From a virus: DNA of 64,000 nt. Made by a program: the position numbers and the translations under genes. Positions 1-7,445 of the stretch are shown here, piece by piece (the first letter of the stretch is position 1; each line of letters begins with the position of its first letter). The stretch is from positions 31,598-95,597 of IMG/VR virus record IMGVR_UViG_3300036770_002165; one strand, written 5' to 3'. Below the pieces are notes generated by a model. The model had not been told where the DNA came from. It was given only the letters and a program-made list of their open reading frames with translations, and searched no databases.

Positions 1-1
1 C

Positions 2-385
2 ATGTTCGACTCGCCCGAGTCAGCATCGTGGACCCACCCGTCCACTGGTGAGATCTTCCGTCCGCACGCTGAGTTCAGCGTGTTCATGACCACCAACGTG
101 GAGGACATGGACGAGTTGCCCACGGCACTCAAGGATCGCTTCCCTGTTGCGATCCGCATCAACCAGCCGCATCCGACTGCTCTGCTGTCGTTGTCGCCTG
201 ACCTCCGTCAGGCTGCCAGCCTCAGTGCTGACCGTCGTGGTGAGCAGCGCATCTCCATGCGTACCTGGAAGGCCTTCGACCAGATGCGCAAGTCCCTCGA
301 TGACGAGCGTGCTGCCGCTCTCATCTTCCGTGACATGGCTGTCGACGTGCTCGACGCCATTCGCATCAACGCAGTCACCGCCTAA
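2..385 (+). CDS. AAA+ ATPase (MoxR/CobS-like), C-terminal part
   Basis: Partial gene cut by the left window edge; the ATG at position 2 is probably internal. The visible 127 residues match the end of a MoxR/CobS-type AAA+ module: a sensor-1-like FMTTN stretch (about residues 28-32), then LPTALKDRFP with a candidate arginine finger, then a helical lid. Walker A and B must lie to the left of the window. The next gene, 28 bp downstream, encodes a VWA protein, the usual partner of MoxR ATPases. Together they probably form an ATP-driven remodelling pair whose substrate is unknown. Family call is good; function is inference. Confidence 0.72.
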   Translation: MFDSPESASWTHPSTGEIFRPHAEFSVFMTTNVEDMDELPTALKDRFPVAIRINQPHPTALLSLSPDLRQAASLSADRRGEQRISMRTWKAFDQMRKSLDDERAAALIFRDMAVDVLDAIRINAVTA

Positions 386-394
386 TCATTAGGC
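380..394 (+). repeat. Palindrome GCCTAATCATTAGGC over a stop codon
   Basis: Perfect 15-bp palindrome (7-bp arms, central C) containing the TAA stop of the AAA+ gene at 383-385. Relatives of the core CTAATNATTAG occur at other gene junctions of this arm (1786-1798, 2218-2228, 3075-3087, and a half-copy at 7152-7161). In several copies the right arm runs into the next Shine-Dalgarno. Confidence 0.6.
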
Positions 395-413
395 CAAACA
401 GAAAGGGGTCATC

Positions 414-1790
414 ATGACCAACGGCTCGGCTTATCCCGAGTTCCAGGAGCGTGATGACGTAGAGGTCGGTACGTGGGATGTTCGCCCGTCGATCACCCCA
501 CGTACCGACTTGGTTAACCGCATCATGGCAGTGCCTCTTGGTACTGACCCCAACTCACGTGCGATCCGTAACCGTGAGACGATGCGTGCCAAAGTAAGTC
601 CTCAGGAACTTTACATTCCTATTGACTTGCCTCCGTCATTTCCTCTCATGGATGCTTGCGAGACTGTGCGTCTCAACGCACTGCTCAAGCACCAGGGCGT
701 AACACACGATGCTGACAGCATCGACGCACGTGGTCTGTCTGCCATGGTCGATCGTGCCCTTGCTAGTCGTGACGTCAACACTCTTGTTGACCTAACGATT
801 AGGCACTACGGCACCAAGGCTGGTAAGTCAGTGTCTCGTGCGATCAAGGATGCGTCTGACAAGCATGGGCTGCCCCAGGCCAACGAGTACTTCAAGGGTC
901 TGCGTAGGGTTCTACGTGACAACTGTGGTAACTGGTCATACAGCTACTACCGGCGTTACTTGTCCGACAATGACCCGTCATCTTTGGCATCGCACGGGCA
1001 CGATGATGTGGTAACGATACCTCACGGTTATCGCTACACCACTGGGCTTGCTGCTGCTGTCAATCGTTTCCTCGAACGTGGTGCCGATCCGACTGCCGAG
1101 GTCAAGCCCAACGAGGTTCCTGGTGATCTCCCCGAGGCTGGTGACATGCCCACCGACTTCGCACCACTCAGGCTTCAGCATCTGCCCAAGCCTGAGCGTG
1201 TCGCTGGTCGTATGGGTCGCAAGCGTTCGGCTACCAACATCGGTGTCAATCCACGCCGTATCCACCGCTACCTGGTTGATCCTGAGAAGCGCATCTTCGA
1301 CCGCCGCATCCGTGGCATTGGTGGTGTCGTTCTCATCGACCAGTCTGGCTCGATGCATCTCAGTACCGACGAGATCTGGGACATCATCAACGCCAGCCCT
1401 GGTGCCACCATCATCGGCTACAGCCACAGCGATGGTGCCCCGCACAACTGCTGGGTGCTTGCTGAGAACGGCAAGGTAGTCAGCGAGGTGCGTGACGGCA
1501 ACGGTGGTAACGGTGTCGACGGCCCTGCCTTGCTGTACGCTCTCAGCAAGCGCAAGAAGGGTGACCCACTCGTCTGGGTGTGCGACGGCCACGTCACTGG
1601 TCGTTACGACCTACACACTCGTGAGTTGGCCAAGTGGTGTGCTCAGGTAGTCTCCAAGTACAACGTCCACATGTGTGAGGACGTGCCCGAGGCTGTCGAA
1701 GCACTCAAGCAGGTGCGTGACGGGCGCAAGTTGCCTATGCGTATGGTCGGCGCAGTCAAGTCTGCTGGCCTCAGGCTCGCACACGCCTAA
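414..1790 (+). CDS. VWA-domain protein, partner of upstream AAA+ ATPase
   Basis: The 458-residue protein has a C-terminal von Willebrand factor A fold. A MIDAS motif DQSGSM begins at D309 (DxSxS), followed by about 145 residues with the expected alternating strands and helices. The N-terminal 300 residues are alpha-helical and unrecognised. No HExxH motif is present, unlike the second VWA protein of this window. It begins after an AAAGGGG Shine-Dalgarno, 28 bp behind the AAA+ gene. MoxR/VWA pairs act as chaperone-like remodelling machines in bacteria (RavA-ViaA, CbbQ-CbbO, CobS-CobT); the target in this phage cannot be told from sequence. Confidence 0.75.
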   Translation: MTNGSAYPEFQERDDVEVGTWDVRPSITPRTDLVNRIMAVPLGTDPNSRAIRNRETMRAKVSPQELYIPIDLPPSFPLMDACETVRLNALLKHQGVTHDADSIDARGLSAMVDRALASRDVNTLVDLTIRHYGTKAGKSVSRAIKDASDKHGLPQANEYFKGLRRVLRDNCGNWSYSYYRRYLSDNDPSSLASHGHDDVVTIPHGYRYTTGLAAAVNRFLERGADPTAEVKPNEVPGDLPEAGDMPTDFAPLRLQHLPKPERVAGRMGRKRSATNIGVNPRRIHRYLVDPEKRIFDRRIRGIGGVVLIDQSGSMHLSTDEIWDIINASPGATIIGYSHSDGAPHNCWVLAENGKVVSEVRDGNGGNGVDGPALLYALSKRKKGDPLVWVCDGHVTGRYDLHTRELAKWCAQVVSKYNVHMCEDVPEAVEALKQVRDGRKLPMRMVGAVKSAGLRLAHA

Positions 1791-1798
1791 TGGTTAGG
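1786..1798 (+). repeat. CCTAA-TGG-TTAGG junction palindrome
   Basis: Inverted repeat with 5-bp arms spanning the TAA stop of the VWA gene. It is a variant of the 380-394 element. Its right half is also the 5' strand of the long leader hairpin that follows. Confidence 0.45.
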
Positions 1799-1838
1799 AC
1801 GGGCGTACGCCGCAATCGTGCGCCCGTCCAGCCCTAAC
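1793..1838 (+). promoter_or_regulatory. Leader hairpin 1 with conserved loop GCAATCGTG
   Basis: ACGGGCG (1799-1805) pairs perfectly with CGCCCGT (1821-1827). Outside it GTTAGG (1793-1798) pairs with CCTAAC (1833-1838) across a CCAGC bulge, giving 13 base pairs. The 15-nt loop ends in CGCAATCGTG. The same loop core and a following GTCCA occur in hairpins at 5773-5797 and 13232-13250 with different stem sequences. It lies just before the AAGGAGG of the gene at 1856, so it belongs to a 5' untranslated region or intercistronic spacer. There is no U-tract, so it is not a normal terminator. Confidence 0.62.
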
Positions 1839-1855
1839 AACCAAGGAGGGACAGT

Positions 1856-2221
1856 ATGTCCGTCACACAAGGTATGCCCAACGGCGTGCTCGTTTACCTG
1901 GATAACGAAACAGGTAACTGGGTCATGTCGGTCAACAGATTCGTCAAGAAGAAGATTGACGCAGAGCAGCGTGCTGAACTCCTTCAGCAGGCTAAGGAGT
2001 TTCTCCGTGAAGCACAGAGCCAGGGTTTCCCAGTCGTTGATCCTGACGACGATGACGCAATCTCCGAGCGTATCCCGTCGATTGGCGAAGAAGTCGAAGG
2101 ACTTGAGTCACTCAATCGGGTCCTCGAAGGTGGTCTTGAAGAGGCGGCGTCGATCCTCCCTAACCTCTGGGATTGGCTCGTCGGTATCACCGAAACGCCG
2201 TGGCAGCCCGACGAGGACTAA
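1856..2221 (+). CDS. Hypothetical acidic protein, 121 aa
   Basis: Not recognised. The start is set by an AAGGAGG Shine-Dalgarno about 8 nt before the ATG. The protein is acidic and mostly helical (Glu/Gln/Ala-rich middle), with an Asp cluster near residues 62-67 and a Trp-containing C-terminus. It follows leader hairpin 1 and precedes a junction palindrome, so its translation may be regulated from the leader. Confidence 0.65.
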   Translation: MSVTQGMPNGVLVYLDNETGNWVMSVNRFVKKKIDAEQRAELLQQAKEFLREAQSQGFPVVDPDDDDAISERIPSIGEEVEGLESLNRVLEGGLEEAASILPNLWDWLVGITETPWQPDED

Positions 2222-2228
2222 TGATTAG
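2218..2228 (+). repeat. CTAATGATTAG junction palindrome
   Basis: Perfect 11-bp palindrome (5-bp arms, central G) that contains the TAA stop (2219-2221). It continues directly into the AGGAGG Shine-Dalgarno of the next gene. Confidence 0.5.
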
Positions 2229-2238
2229 GAGGGCTTAG

Positions 2239-2445
2239 ATGCCTCTTAGCCCACAGTTCGCAGACCTTAACAAAGGTCTAGAACAAACACTCACCACACA
2301 AATCAAAAACAGTGTGGACGAAATGTTGTCGATGACTGCTGGTCACCAGATAGTCTCGGCATCAGAAATGGCCGACAAGTTGCTTGACCTACGCATCCTT
2401 GTCAGCCAACTAGAACACCAAGGAGAACCACATGGTGACGATTGA
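2239..2445 (+). CDS. Hypothetical protein, 68 aa
   Basis: Small unrecognised helical protein with a strong TTAGGAGGG Shine-Dalgarno upstream of its ATG. Its end overlaps the start of the next gene by 14 nt, which suggests translational coupling. Confidence 0.6.
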   Translation: MPLSPQFADLNKGLEQTLTTQIKNSVDEMLSMTAGHQIVSASEMADKLLDLRILVSQLEHQGEPHGDD

Positions 2446-3079
2446 CGATGTGTGGAAGCACATCAGCAACAAGATTGCGAACAAGGTAAACGACCCGTTT
2501 GCTGAGTTGTTCGCAATGGTGATCCCCGTCGATACAGAGGGCAACTTCTGTAAGGAGATCAACTCGGACTGCGAGGAGTACGAGGGCGATAGTTACACGC
2601 TCCTTCGCAAGTTGAGTAAGACCACTGAACTCCTGCCCAGCGGGACGTTTGCGTATGCCTGCCCGGCTAAGATTAGGCAGGTTGATCTGGCTGGGCGAAA
2701 CGCCGATGAGATCGACGCCGAGGAGTTGGAGGAGTTGCGAGCCAGCACGACTCCCACTCAGGTGCTGATGATCAACCTCGTCCATGCGGTCGAGGCTAAG
2801 GACGACGGCCATCCTGGTGACATGGTCATCGAGAGCGGCGTCTACTACATCGATGAGAACCGTTTCGAGGCGTTGCCCACGCTGGTAAACGGTTCCGACG
2901 ACCAGGGGCAGGACAGCAAGGGCCCGCTGACCATTGCTCTTGGTGCTCTCGCACTTGCGTGGGCACTCAGTAACGACAGGCTTGGTGACGTGGGTCGAAT
3001 GCTCAAGGAGTCATTGGACCTGGCCAAGAAGTCGTTGGAACAGGCAGAAGCAGCTTTCAACAATCTGCCGAAGCCCTAA
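2432..3079 (+). CDS. Hypothetical protein, 215 aa, with C-terminal hydrophobic segment
   Basis: Not recognised. The ATG follows AAGGAGAACCAC inside the end of the previous gene. Residues about 168-182 form an Ala/Leu-rich hydrophobic stretch (LTIALGALALAWAL), followed by an amphipathic helix rich in Lys/Glu. The hydrophobic part could be a membrane segment or a buried helix. Confidence 0.62.
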   Translation: MVTIDDVWKHISNKIANKVNDPFAELFAMVIPVDTEGNFCKEINSDCEEYEGDSYTLLRKLSKTTELLPSGTFAYACPAKIRQVDLAGRNADEIDAEELEELRASTTPTQVLMINLVHAVEAKDDGHPGDMVIESGVYYIDENRFEALPTLVNGSDDQGQDSKGPLTIALGALALAWALSNDRLGDVGRMLKESLDLAKKSLEQAEAAFNNLPKP

Positions 3080-3087
3080 TCATTAGG
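3075..3087 (+). repeat. CCTAATCATTAGG junction palindrome
   Basis: Perfect 13-bp palindrome identical to the core of the 380-394 copy. It contains the TAA stop at 3077-3079, and its last bases start the TTAGGAGG Shine-Dalgarno of the next gene. Confidence 0.58.
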
Positions 3088-3095
3088 AGGCAACA

Positions 3096-3506
3096 TTGCA
3101 TTCCAACATCTCGATGCTAGTTATATTCCCTAACGGCATCGTTGCAGTTCCTGAGGAGTACATGCCTGAGGACACACCCATGCACGAGGTCATCAACGCA
3201 CAAGTCGGAGGCCACTTCGACTCTGTGCGTCCGATGCGTCGTGAACAGAAGTTCATTGGCTATGTCAATGACGAGGGATTGCTTATGGGTCTTGAGCCTA
3301 ACGCTCTTGCCAGCGCAGTCTTCGGACGGTTCCTTGCGGGGCCGTGCGTCATCGTTGGTACAGCCAATGAGTTCGGGGAAGAGAACGGTGAGGATTACAA
3401 CCTCATGGATAACGATCTCGACCTCATCATGCGCATGGCACAGCCACTTCTTATGTGGCGTGACAGCGTTGACCAGCAGAAACAAATTGAACAACTGAGA
3501 GGATGA
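3096..3506 (+). CDS. Hypothetical protein, 136 aa, TTG start
   Basis: Not recognised. The chosen start is TTG at 3096, because a GGAGG (3086-3090) sits 5 nt upstream and no ATG is comparably placed. The N-terminus is hydrophobic (SMLVIFPNGIVAV). The stop is only 1 nt from the next ATG. Confidence 0.6.
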   Translation: MHSNISMLVIFPNGIVAVPEEYMPEDTPMHEVINAQVGGHFDSVRPMRREQKFIGYVNDEGLLMGLEPNALASAVFGRFLAGPCVIVGTANEFGEENGEDYNLMDNDLDLIMRMAQPLLMWRDSVDQQKQIEQLRG

Positions 3507-3507
3507 C

Positions 3508-3981
3508 ATGAACCTTTCCATGGAGATTGCCGAGTGGGTCAACAAAGACCTGCGTGAGTCAATCGACGAGACGCTGCGTTACCGAGCCACCCGCTTGTTC
3601 GCAGTTAACAAGACAGCCAACGGATACGAGCGTCGCCTCGTGGACTCCGACCCTGATCCGTACGATCTGATCAGGCGGCTGCCCAAGCCTGACAAGGTGG
3701 ATGCCTACTGCCTCGTCATGACTGGGTGGATGACTCCCATCGCTGATGGTGACGACGACGAGCAGATCAACAGCCCGTACAACGACGAGCGTGTGCGTGT
3801 GCGTCTCTGCGCCGCTGTGTCCGACGCTGGTGTGTCGGTGCGTGTACAGCGTTGGGTCAACGGTTACCCGGAGGGTGACTCGTTCGAAGATGGGGGCGAG
3901 GGTTCTTTCCCCGATGCTCTCCGTCTGTGGTGGGACGCCACGCAAGGGCGTAACAACCTGTTCGAACTGATGGGTGACTGA
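3508..3981 (+). CDS. Hypothetical acidic protein, 157 aa
   Basis: No family recognised. The protein is acidic with a DDDEQ cluster near residue 90 and several Trp in the C-terminal third. It starts 1 nt after the preceding stop, behind a GAGGATG ribosome site, and its final A is the first base of the next ATG. Confidence 0.6.
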   Translation: MNLSMEIAEWVNKDLRESIDETLRYRATRLFAVNKTANGYERRLVDSDPDPYDLIRRLPKPDKVDAYCLVMTGWMTPIADGDDDEQINSPYNDERVRVRLCAAVSDAGVSVRVQRWVNGYPEGDSFEDGGEGSFPDALRLWWDATQGRNNLFELMGD

Positions 3982-4442
3982 TGTTCCGTAAGACCATTAT
4001 CGCCCTCTCTGTTGCTGGTGGGCTAATGGTTAGTGCGTGTGGGGGTGAGACTGTGTACGTCACGGTCTCACCCTCCACTACGGAGCCAGCCTCAACTACA
4101 ACGGTGCGTAAGACAACCACGACGTTGGCTACCACGCCACCGTTGGCCACCCGCCCACCATCAAACGTAAGCACGTATGACCCCGATGCTTACGACACTT
4201 TCCTTTGGTCAAGTGTTCGTGACTTCTGGTGGTTGTTCACTGAAGAACAGCTGCTCCAGATGGGCCTGCTTGTCTGCGAGGAGTTCGATCGTGGGTCAAC
4301 TCTCGACCAGGTCACCATGGCTTTGGTGGAGGTTCTTAACGACAGCAATACGGCGTACCTAGCCGAGGGTATGGCTGCGGTTACCGCTGGCGCTCTGACC
4401 TACTTGTGCCCCGAGCACAGTTGGTGGCTTAGCACCATCTAA
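3981..4442 (+). CDS. Putative lipoprotein with Thr-rich linker
   Basis: The first 20 residues form a lipoprotein signal: basic FRK, a hydrophobic core, then lipobox VSAC with the acceptor Cys at residue 20. Residues about 28-60 are a Thr/Pro-rich linker typical of exported actinobacterial proteins. The rest contains two further Cys and resembles small host-derived DUF732-like exported proteins only loosely. It should be anchored outside the host membrane, possibly for superinfection exclusion or envelope modification; this role is speculative. The start overlaps the upstream stop (TGATG). Confidence 0.65.
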   Translation: MFRKTIIALSVAGGLMVSACGGETVYVTVSPSTTEPASTTTVRKTTTTLATTPPLATRPPSNVSTYDPDAYDTFLWSSVRDFWWLFTEEQLLQMGLLVCEEFDRGSTLDQVTMALVEVLNDSNTAYLAEGMAAVTAGALTYLCPEHSWWLSTI

Positions 4443-4459
4443 TCACTAGGAAGGATCAC

Positions 4460-4696
4460 ATGATCATCCTGTACAACAAACACACTGGTGAGCACTTCAA
4501 CGCTGACGACGTGGTGCTTATCAACACCAGAGACATGGACAGCCACGTGCTGTCCGAGTTAGAGGACGGCAACCACGACGTGCTCGCAGACTTCGCTGAG
4601 ACTTCTGTGGCCACGCCGTTCTGGGAGGCGTTCGACCCTTTCGCTGAGCGTAAGGACAATCCCAACTATGGGTACGGCCCAACAATCCTGGTATAG
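4460..4696 (+). CDS. Hypothetical protein, 78 aa
   Basis: Small acidic unrecognised protein. An AGGAAGG Shine-Dalgarno precedes the ATG. A degenerate junction palindrome (CTAATCACTAG, 4439-4449) covers the upstream stop. Confidence 0.58.
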   Translation: MIILYNKHTGEHFNADDVVLINTRDMDSHVLSELEDGNHDVLADFAETSVATPFWEAFDPFAERKDNPNYGYGPTILV

Positions 4697-4708
4697 GAGG
4701 AGATAACC

Positions 4709-5233
4709 ATGGGTATGGATGTGTATGGCAAGAAGCCGCGCACTGAGCCCGGCGGATACTTCCGCAACAATGTCTGGTGGTGGCGTCCGCTGTGGCAGTA
4801 CTGCGTAGAGCAGCACCCCGACATCATTGACCCCAAGACTGCTGAGGCAGGCCACTTCAATAGCGGCGCTGGCCTCAACGCAGGTAAGTCCAGGGCCTTG
4901 GGTAAGGCGCTGTTGGAGGATATCTCCAATGGGGTCACCGACAAGTGGCGTGAGGAGTACTACGCAGCGATCGCCACGCTCCCGATGAGAGAGTGCACAC
5001 TCTGTGGTACAACGGGTATCCGCACCGACGACGTAGGTAAGGATCACGGCATGGACACACGAGAGCTAGACCCTGAGACAGCGACCCTCTTGGGCCGCAC
5101 ACATGGATGGTGTAATGGTTGCAATGGTGAAGGACACATGGAGCCATGGGAGGCCGGTTACCCATTCGAAGTAAGCAACGTCCGTGAGTTCGCAGAGTTC
5201 CTGTTGAACTGCGGAGGATTCGAGATTCACTGA
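4709..5233 (+). CDS. Conserved phage protein with zinc-binding cysteines, 174 aa
   Basis: It begins with MGMDVYGK, the hallmark of a widespread phage family of unknown function, followed by a Trp-rich patch (VWWWRPLW, residues 23-30). In the centre CTLC (near residues 97-100) and CNGC (near residues 136-139) make a four-Cys zinc site. A TAGGAGGAG Shine-Dalgarno fixes the start. The stop overlaps the next start (TGATG). Confidence 0.7.
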   Translation: MGMDVYGKKPRTEPGGYFRNNVWWWRPLWQYCVEQHPDIIDPKTAEAGHFNSGAGLNAGKSRALGKALLEDISNGVTDKWREEYYAAIATLPMRECTLCGTTGIRTDDVGKDHGMDTRELDPETATLLGRTHGWCNGCNGEGHMEPWEAGYPFEVSNVREFAEFLLNCGGFEIH

Positions 5234-5526
5234 TGATCCCTGAGAACATTGAAGATCTGAGCGAGATCGAGTTGGCTGCTTTGTTGCGACCACTCAATCC
5301 GCACCAGAAAGACATACTCAAGCGACGCCTCGGCCTAGCTGGGTATGAGAAACAAACCTTGCAAGAGGTTGCAGACAACATCGGCAAGGATGTAGATTAC
5401 GTCCGCTTGATGGAAGTCAAGGCAATGGTTGACCTCGGTTGGGTCAACCTCGTCAAGAAAGTTGAGAACCACAATGAAGCCATACTTGAACACCCAAGTA
5501 ACCGTTCAGTTCCAGCGACTGAGTGA
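5233..5526 (+). CDS. Orphan sigma-70 region-4-like HTH protein, 97 aa
   Basis: Residues about 18-68 align by eye with region 4 of primary sigma factors: a conserved RLGL turn, then TLQEVADNIG and VRLMEVKAM where RpoD has TLEEVG... and IRQIEAKAL. No region 2 or 3 is present, so it cannot act as a complete sigma factor. Region 4 binds the -35 element and the beta flap of RNA polymerase, so it may be an accessory or appropriation factor, or simply a sigma-fold DNA-binding protein. Starts at an overlapping TGATG. Confidence 0.6.
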   Translation: MIPENIEDLSEIELAALLRPLNPHQKDILKRRLGLAGYEKQTLQEVADNIGKDVDYVRLMEVKAMVDLGWVNLVKKVENHNEAILEHPSNRSVPATE

Positions 5527-5761
5527 AACACCCATTACTCCTGAGTGTCGCACCATTAACGAAGGTGAGGACAACGAATTCCACATCTTCCAGTTTAATG
5601 TTGAAGAAACTCTTCCTCACAAGGTTCAGTTCTTCTTCAATACCACTCAGGAGTTCATCAACTTCCTCAACGATCTTCGCAGTACATGCGAGAACAAGAT
5701 CTGGGATCTGACGGCAATGCCGAGCGAGTACGAGTACGACTACGCTCGTGAGCCGTTCTGA
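5474..5761 (+). CDS. Hypothetical protein, 95 aa
   Basis: Unrecognised. The likely start is ATG 5474, which lies inside the end of the sigma-4-like gene (53-nt overlap). A longer reading from 5429 would add 15 basic residues that look like read-through of the other frame. The C-terminal part is acidic and aromatic (EYEYDY). The Shine-Dalgarno is weak, so expression probably depends on the upstream gene. Confidence 0.5.
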   Translation: MKPYLNTQVTVQFQRLSETPITPECRTINEGEDNEFHIFQFNVEETLPHKVQFFFNTTQEFINFLNDLRSTCENKIWDLTAMPSEYEYDYAREPF

Positions 5762-5772
5762 CCCCCAGACAA

Positions 5773-5797
5773 CCCGGCGTCGCAATCGTGCCGCCGT
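5773..5797 (+). promoter_or_regulatory. Leader hairpin 2 with conserved loop GCAATCGTG
   Basis: CGGCG pairs with CGCCG around a loop containing TCGCAATCGTGC, followed by TCCAA. It has the same loop core as hairpins 1 and 3 with a different stem. It sits about 17 nt before the TAGGAGA Shine-Dalgarno of the ParB-like gene at 5827. Confidence 0.6.
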
Positions 5798-5826
5798 CCA
5801 ATCCACACACAAGTAGGAGAACCCCT

Positions 5827-6624
5827 ATGCGTACCTCTGTTCAGAGGGTTACGCCAGACATGGCACGGACCATGCTGGCAACAAACACCAAGAACCGCAA
5901 GCTGCGGCGTGCGCGTATCAACCAGTACGCCGAGCAGATGAAGCGTGGCCAGTGGCAGGCTACCGGGGAGGCGATCAAGTTCGCCAAGGACGGTACTCTG
6001 CTCGATGGTCAGCACCGTCTCCATGCGGTTATCGAAGCCAACGTTGAACTCGACATGCTCGTGGTGCAGGACCTCGACTTGTCGACGTTCAAGGTCATCG
6101 ACTCGGGCCTTACCCGCACTCCGGGTGATGCCCTCCAGTTGATGGGGATCAGCAACAGCAACCATAAGGCTGCTGCTATCCGCATGTACATCGCTGCTGA
6201 TGCTCAGATTCCGATTGACAAGAGCACTGCACTGACCAACCTCATCACCCGCACCGATATCACCAATTTCGTTGCTGTTAACGATGATCTGGTCAACGAT
6301 GCTGTTAACGCAGCCCGTACCGTGTACAACAACTGTCGGGGTAACCGCCCCGCTTGGGCTGCTCTGTACATGATGATCACCAAGAAGTACGGACAGGCTG
6401 AGGCCGAGATGTTCTTCCAGTCAGTTGCGGAGGGTACGAATATGTCCCCTGGTGACCCGCGTCTTGCCCTGCGCAACTGGGCGGTTCGCAACACCAGCAA
6501 CCCGTACCGTGGCGAGCATCTGTATGCGTACTGCCGTGCCTACAACGCTCACCGAGCGGGTGACAACATGCACTTGCTGCGTCTTCCTATCCCGGCGCAT
6601 CGCAAGCCTCCCGTCGTCGACTGA
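5827..6624 (+). CDS. ParB-like (DGQHRL) DNA-binding/nuclease-fold protein
   Basis: The N-terminal third has the ParB/sulfiredoxin fold signature: conserved positions around RINQYAEQMKRGQW, then LLDGQHRLHA (about residues 60-69), where ParB-family proteins bind nucleotide. The C-terminal two thirds are helical and family-specific. Phage members are usually annotated ParB-like nuclease but have no proven role. ATG 5827 is preferred over an in-frame ATG at 5788 because TAGGAGA lies 6 nt upstream and the 5' extension would translate leader hairpin 2. Confidence 0.7.
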   Translation: MRTSVQRVTPDMARTMLATNTKNRKLRRARINQYAEQMKRGQWQATGEAIKFAKDGTLLDGQHRLHAVIEANVELDMLVVQDLDLSTFKVIDSGLTRTPGDALQLMGISNSNHKAAAIRMYIAADAQIPIDKSTALTNLITRTDITNFVAVNDDLVNDAVNAARTVYNNCRGNRPAWAALYMMITKKYGQAEAEMFFQSVAEGTNMSPGDPRLALRNWAVRNTSNPYRGEHLYAYCRAYNAHRAGDNMHLLRLPIPAHRKPPVVD

Positions 6625-6932
6625 TGGACGGGTTCCGTATCACCGAGTCGACAGCTGACTTCTACTGGCAGATCATCCATGATCATCCGGAGGAGTTCAA
6701 ACTGGGGCTCGTTGAATCACAGTTGTCGACCGGGGTCACCTACAATGGTGACCCCGAGTCGGCACAATCAATCGCATATGACTTTGGCCGTACTTTCGGT
6801 GAAGCGATGCACGCCCTGTGGGAGAACCTAGATATGGATCACCCACTGTGGAACGACGACGCTTACTGCGATCATGGCCCGAGTGTCTACGAGAGCTATT
6901 GCCCCAAATGCACAGGACAAGAGGATGCCTGA
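6624..6932 (+). CDS. Hypothetical protein, 102 aa, C-terminal Cys/His
   Basis: Not recognised. It is coupled to the ParB-like gene by TGATG. The C-terminus has CDH and CPKC (residues about 83-97), which could bind a metal. Confidence 0.55.
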   Translation: MDGFRITESTADFYWQIIHDHPEEFKLGLVESQLSTGVTYNGDPESAQSIAYDFGRTFGEAMHALWENLDMDHPLWNDDAYCDHGPSVYESYCPKCTGQEDA

Positions 6933-7161
6933 ATTTCACGTTTCATCTAAGCGAATTGTCTACACAAAATTCGCTGCACTAGCACTGACAATCTTGCTCG
7001 CCGGGCGTATCATGCTCAGCGACCCCAACGTGGTGTACCGGTACATCGGTACTCTTGCGTTCATCGGATTCAACATCCGAGCCATGATGTTGGCCGTGTA
7101 CATCCAGTACCGTGGTAAGCACGGTTGGGGTAGTACGGTTGATATCCCAGATAATCATTAG
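6925..7161 (+). CDS. Small membrane protein, 78 aa
   Basis: Two hydrophobic segments (about residues 14-28 and 38-56) predict two transmembrane helices. The start ATG 6925 overlaps the previous gene by 8 nt and follows AAGAGG. The stop TAG is part of a TAATCATTAGGAG element that is also the next Shine-Dalgarno. Function unknown; no holin family is recognised. Confidence 0.55.
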   Translation: MPEFHVSSKRIVYTKFAALALTILLAGRIMLSDPNVVYRYIGTLAFIGFNIRAMMLAVYIQYRGKHGWGSTVDIPDNH

Positions 7162-7172
7162 GAGAACCACCA

Positions 7173-7436
7173 ATGAGAGCTAACCCGTACGTACTTACCT
7201 TTGACGACGGTGCAGACGGTGGCCCAGAGCATTTGTTGTGGGTACTCACCGGTTTCTACTGCAAGTTCATGAAGCAAGGCGAGTTGGTATTCGAAGGGGT
7301 TATCAAGGAGGTGGAGAGCTCCTTGGGGGAGGTACTAGTAGAGATACCCATTGACGAGAGGCCTGACCTAAGCGGCCCAGATCGTCGCCGCCTACTTGAC
7401 ATCTACGAAGACTTTGACGAAGTGATCTACCAATGA
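7173..7436 (+). CDS. Hypothetical acidic protein, 87 aa
   Basis: Unrecognised acidic protein with a good TTAGGAGAACC Shine-Dalgarno. It ends 9 nt before the SNF2-like helicase. Confidence 0.58.
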   Translation: MRANPYVLTFDDGADGGPEHLLWVLTGFYCKFMKQGELVFEGVIKEVESSLGEVLVEIPIDERPDLSGPDRRRLLDIYEDFDEVIYQ

Positions 7437-7445
7437 GGACCACAA

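Noticed and set aside
978-1592. 204-residue open frame on the minus strand
   Set aside because: It lies fully antisense to the VWA gene, shows no domain and no ribosome site; it is a codon-use shadow.
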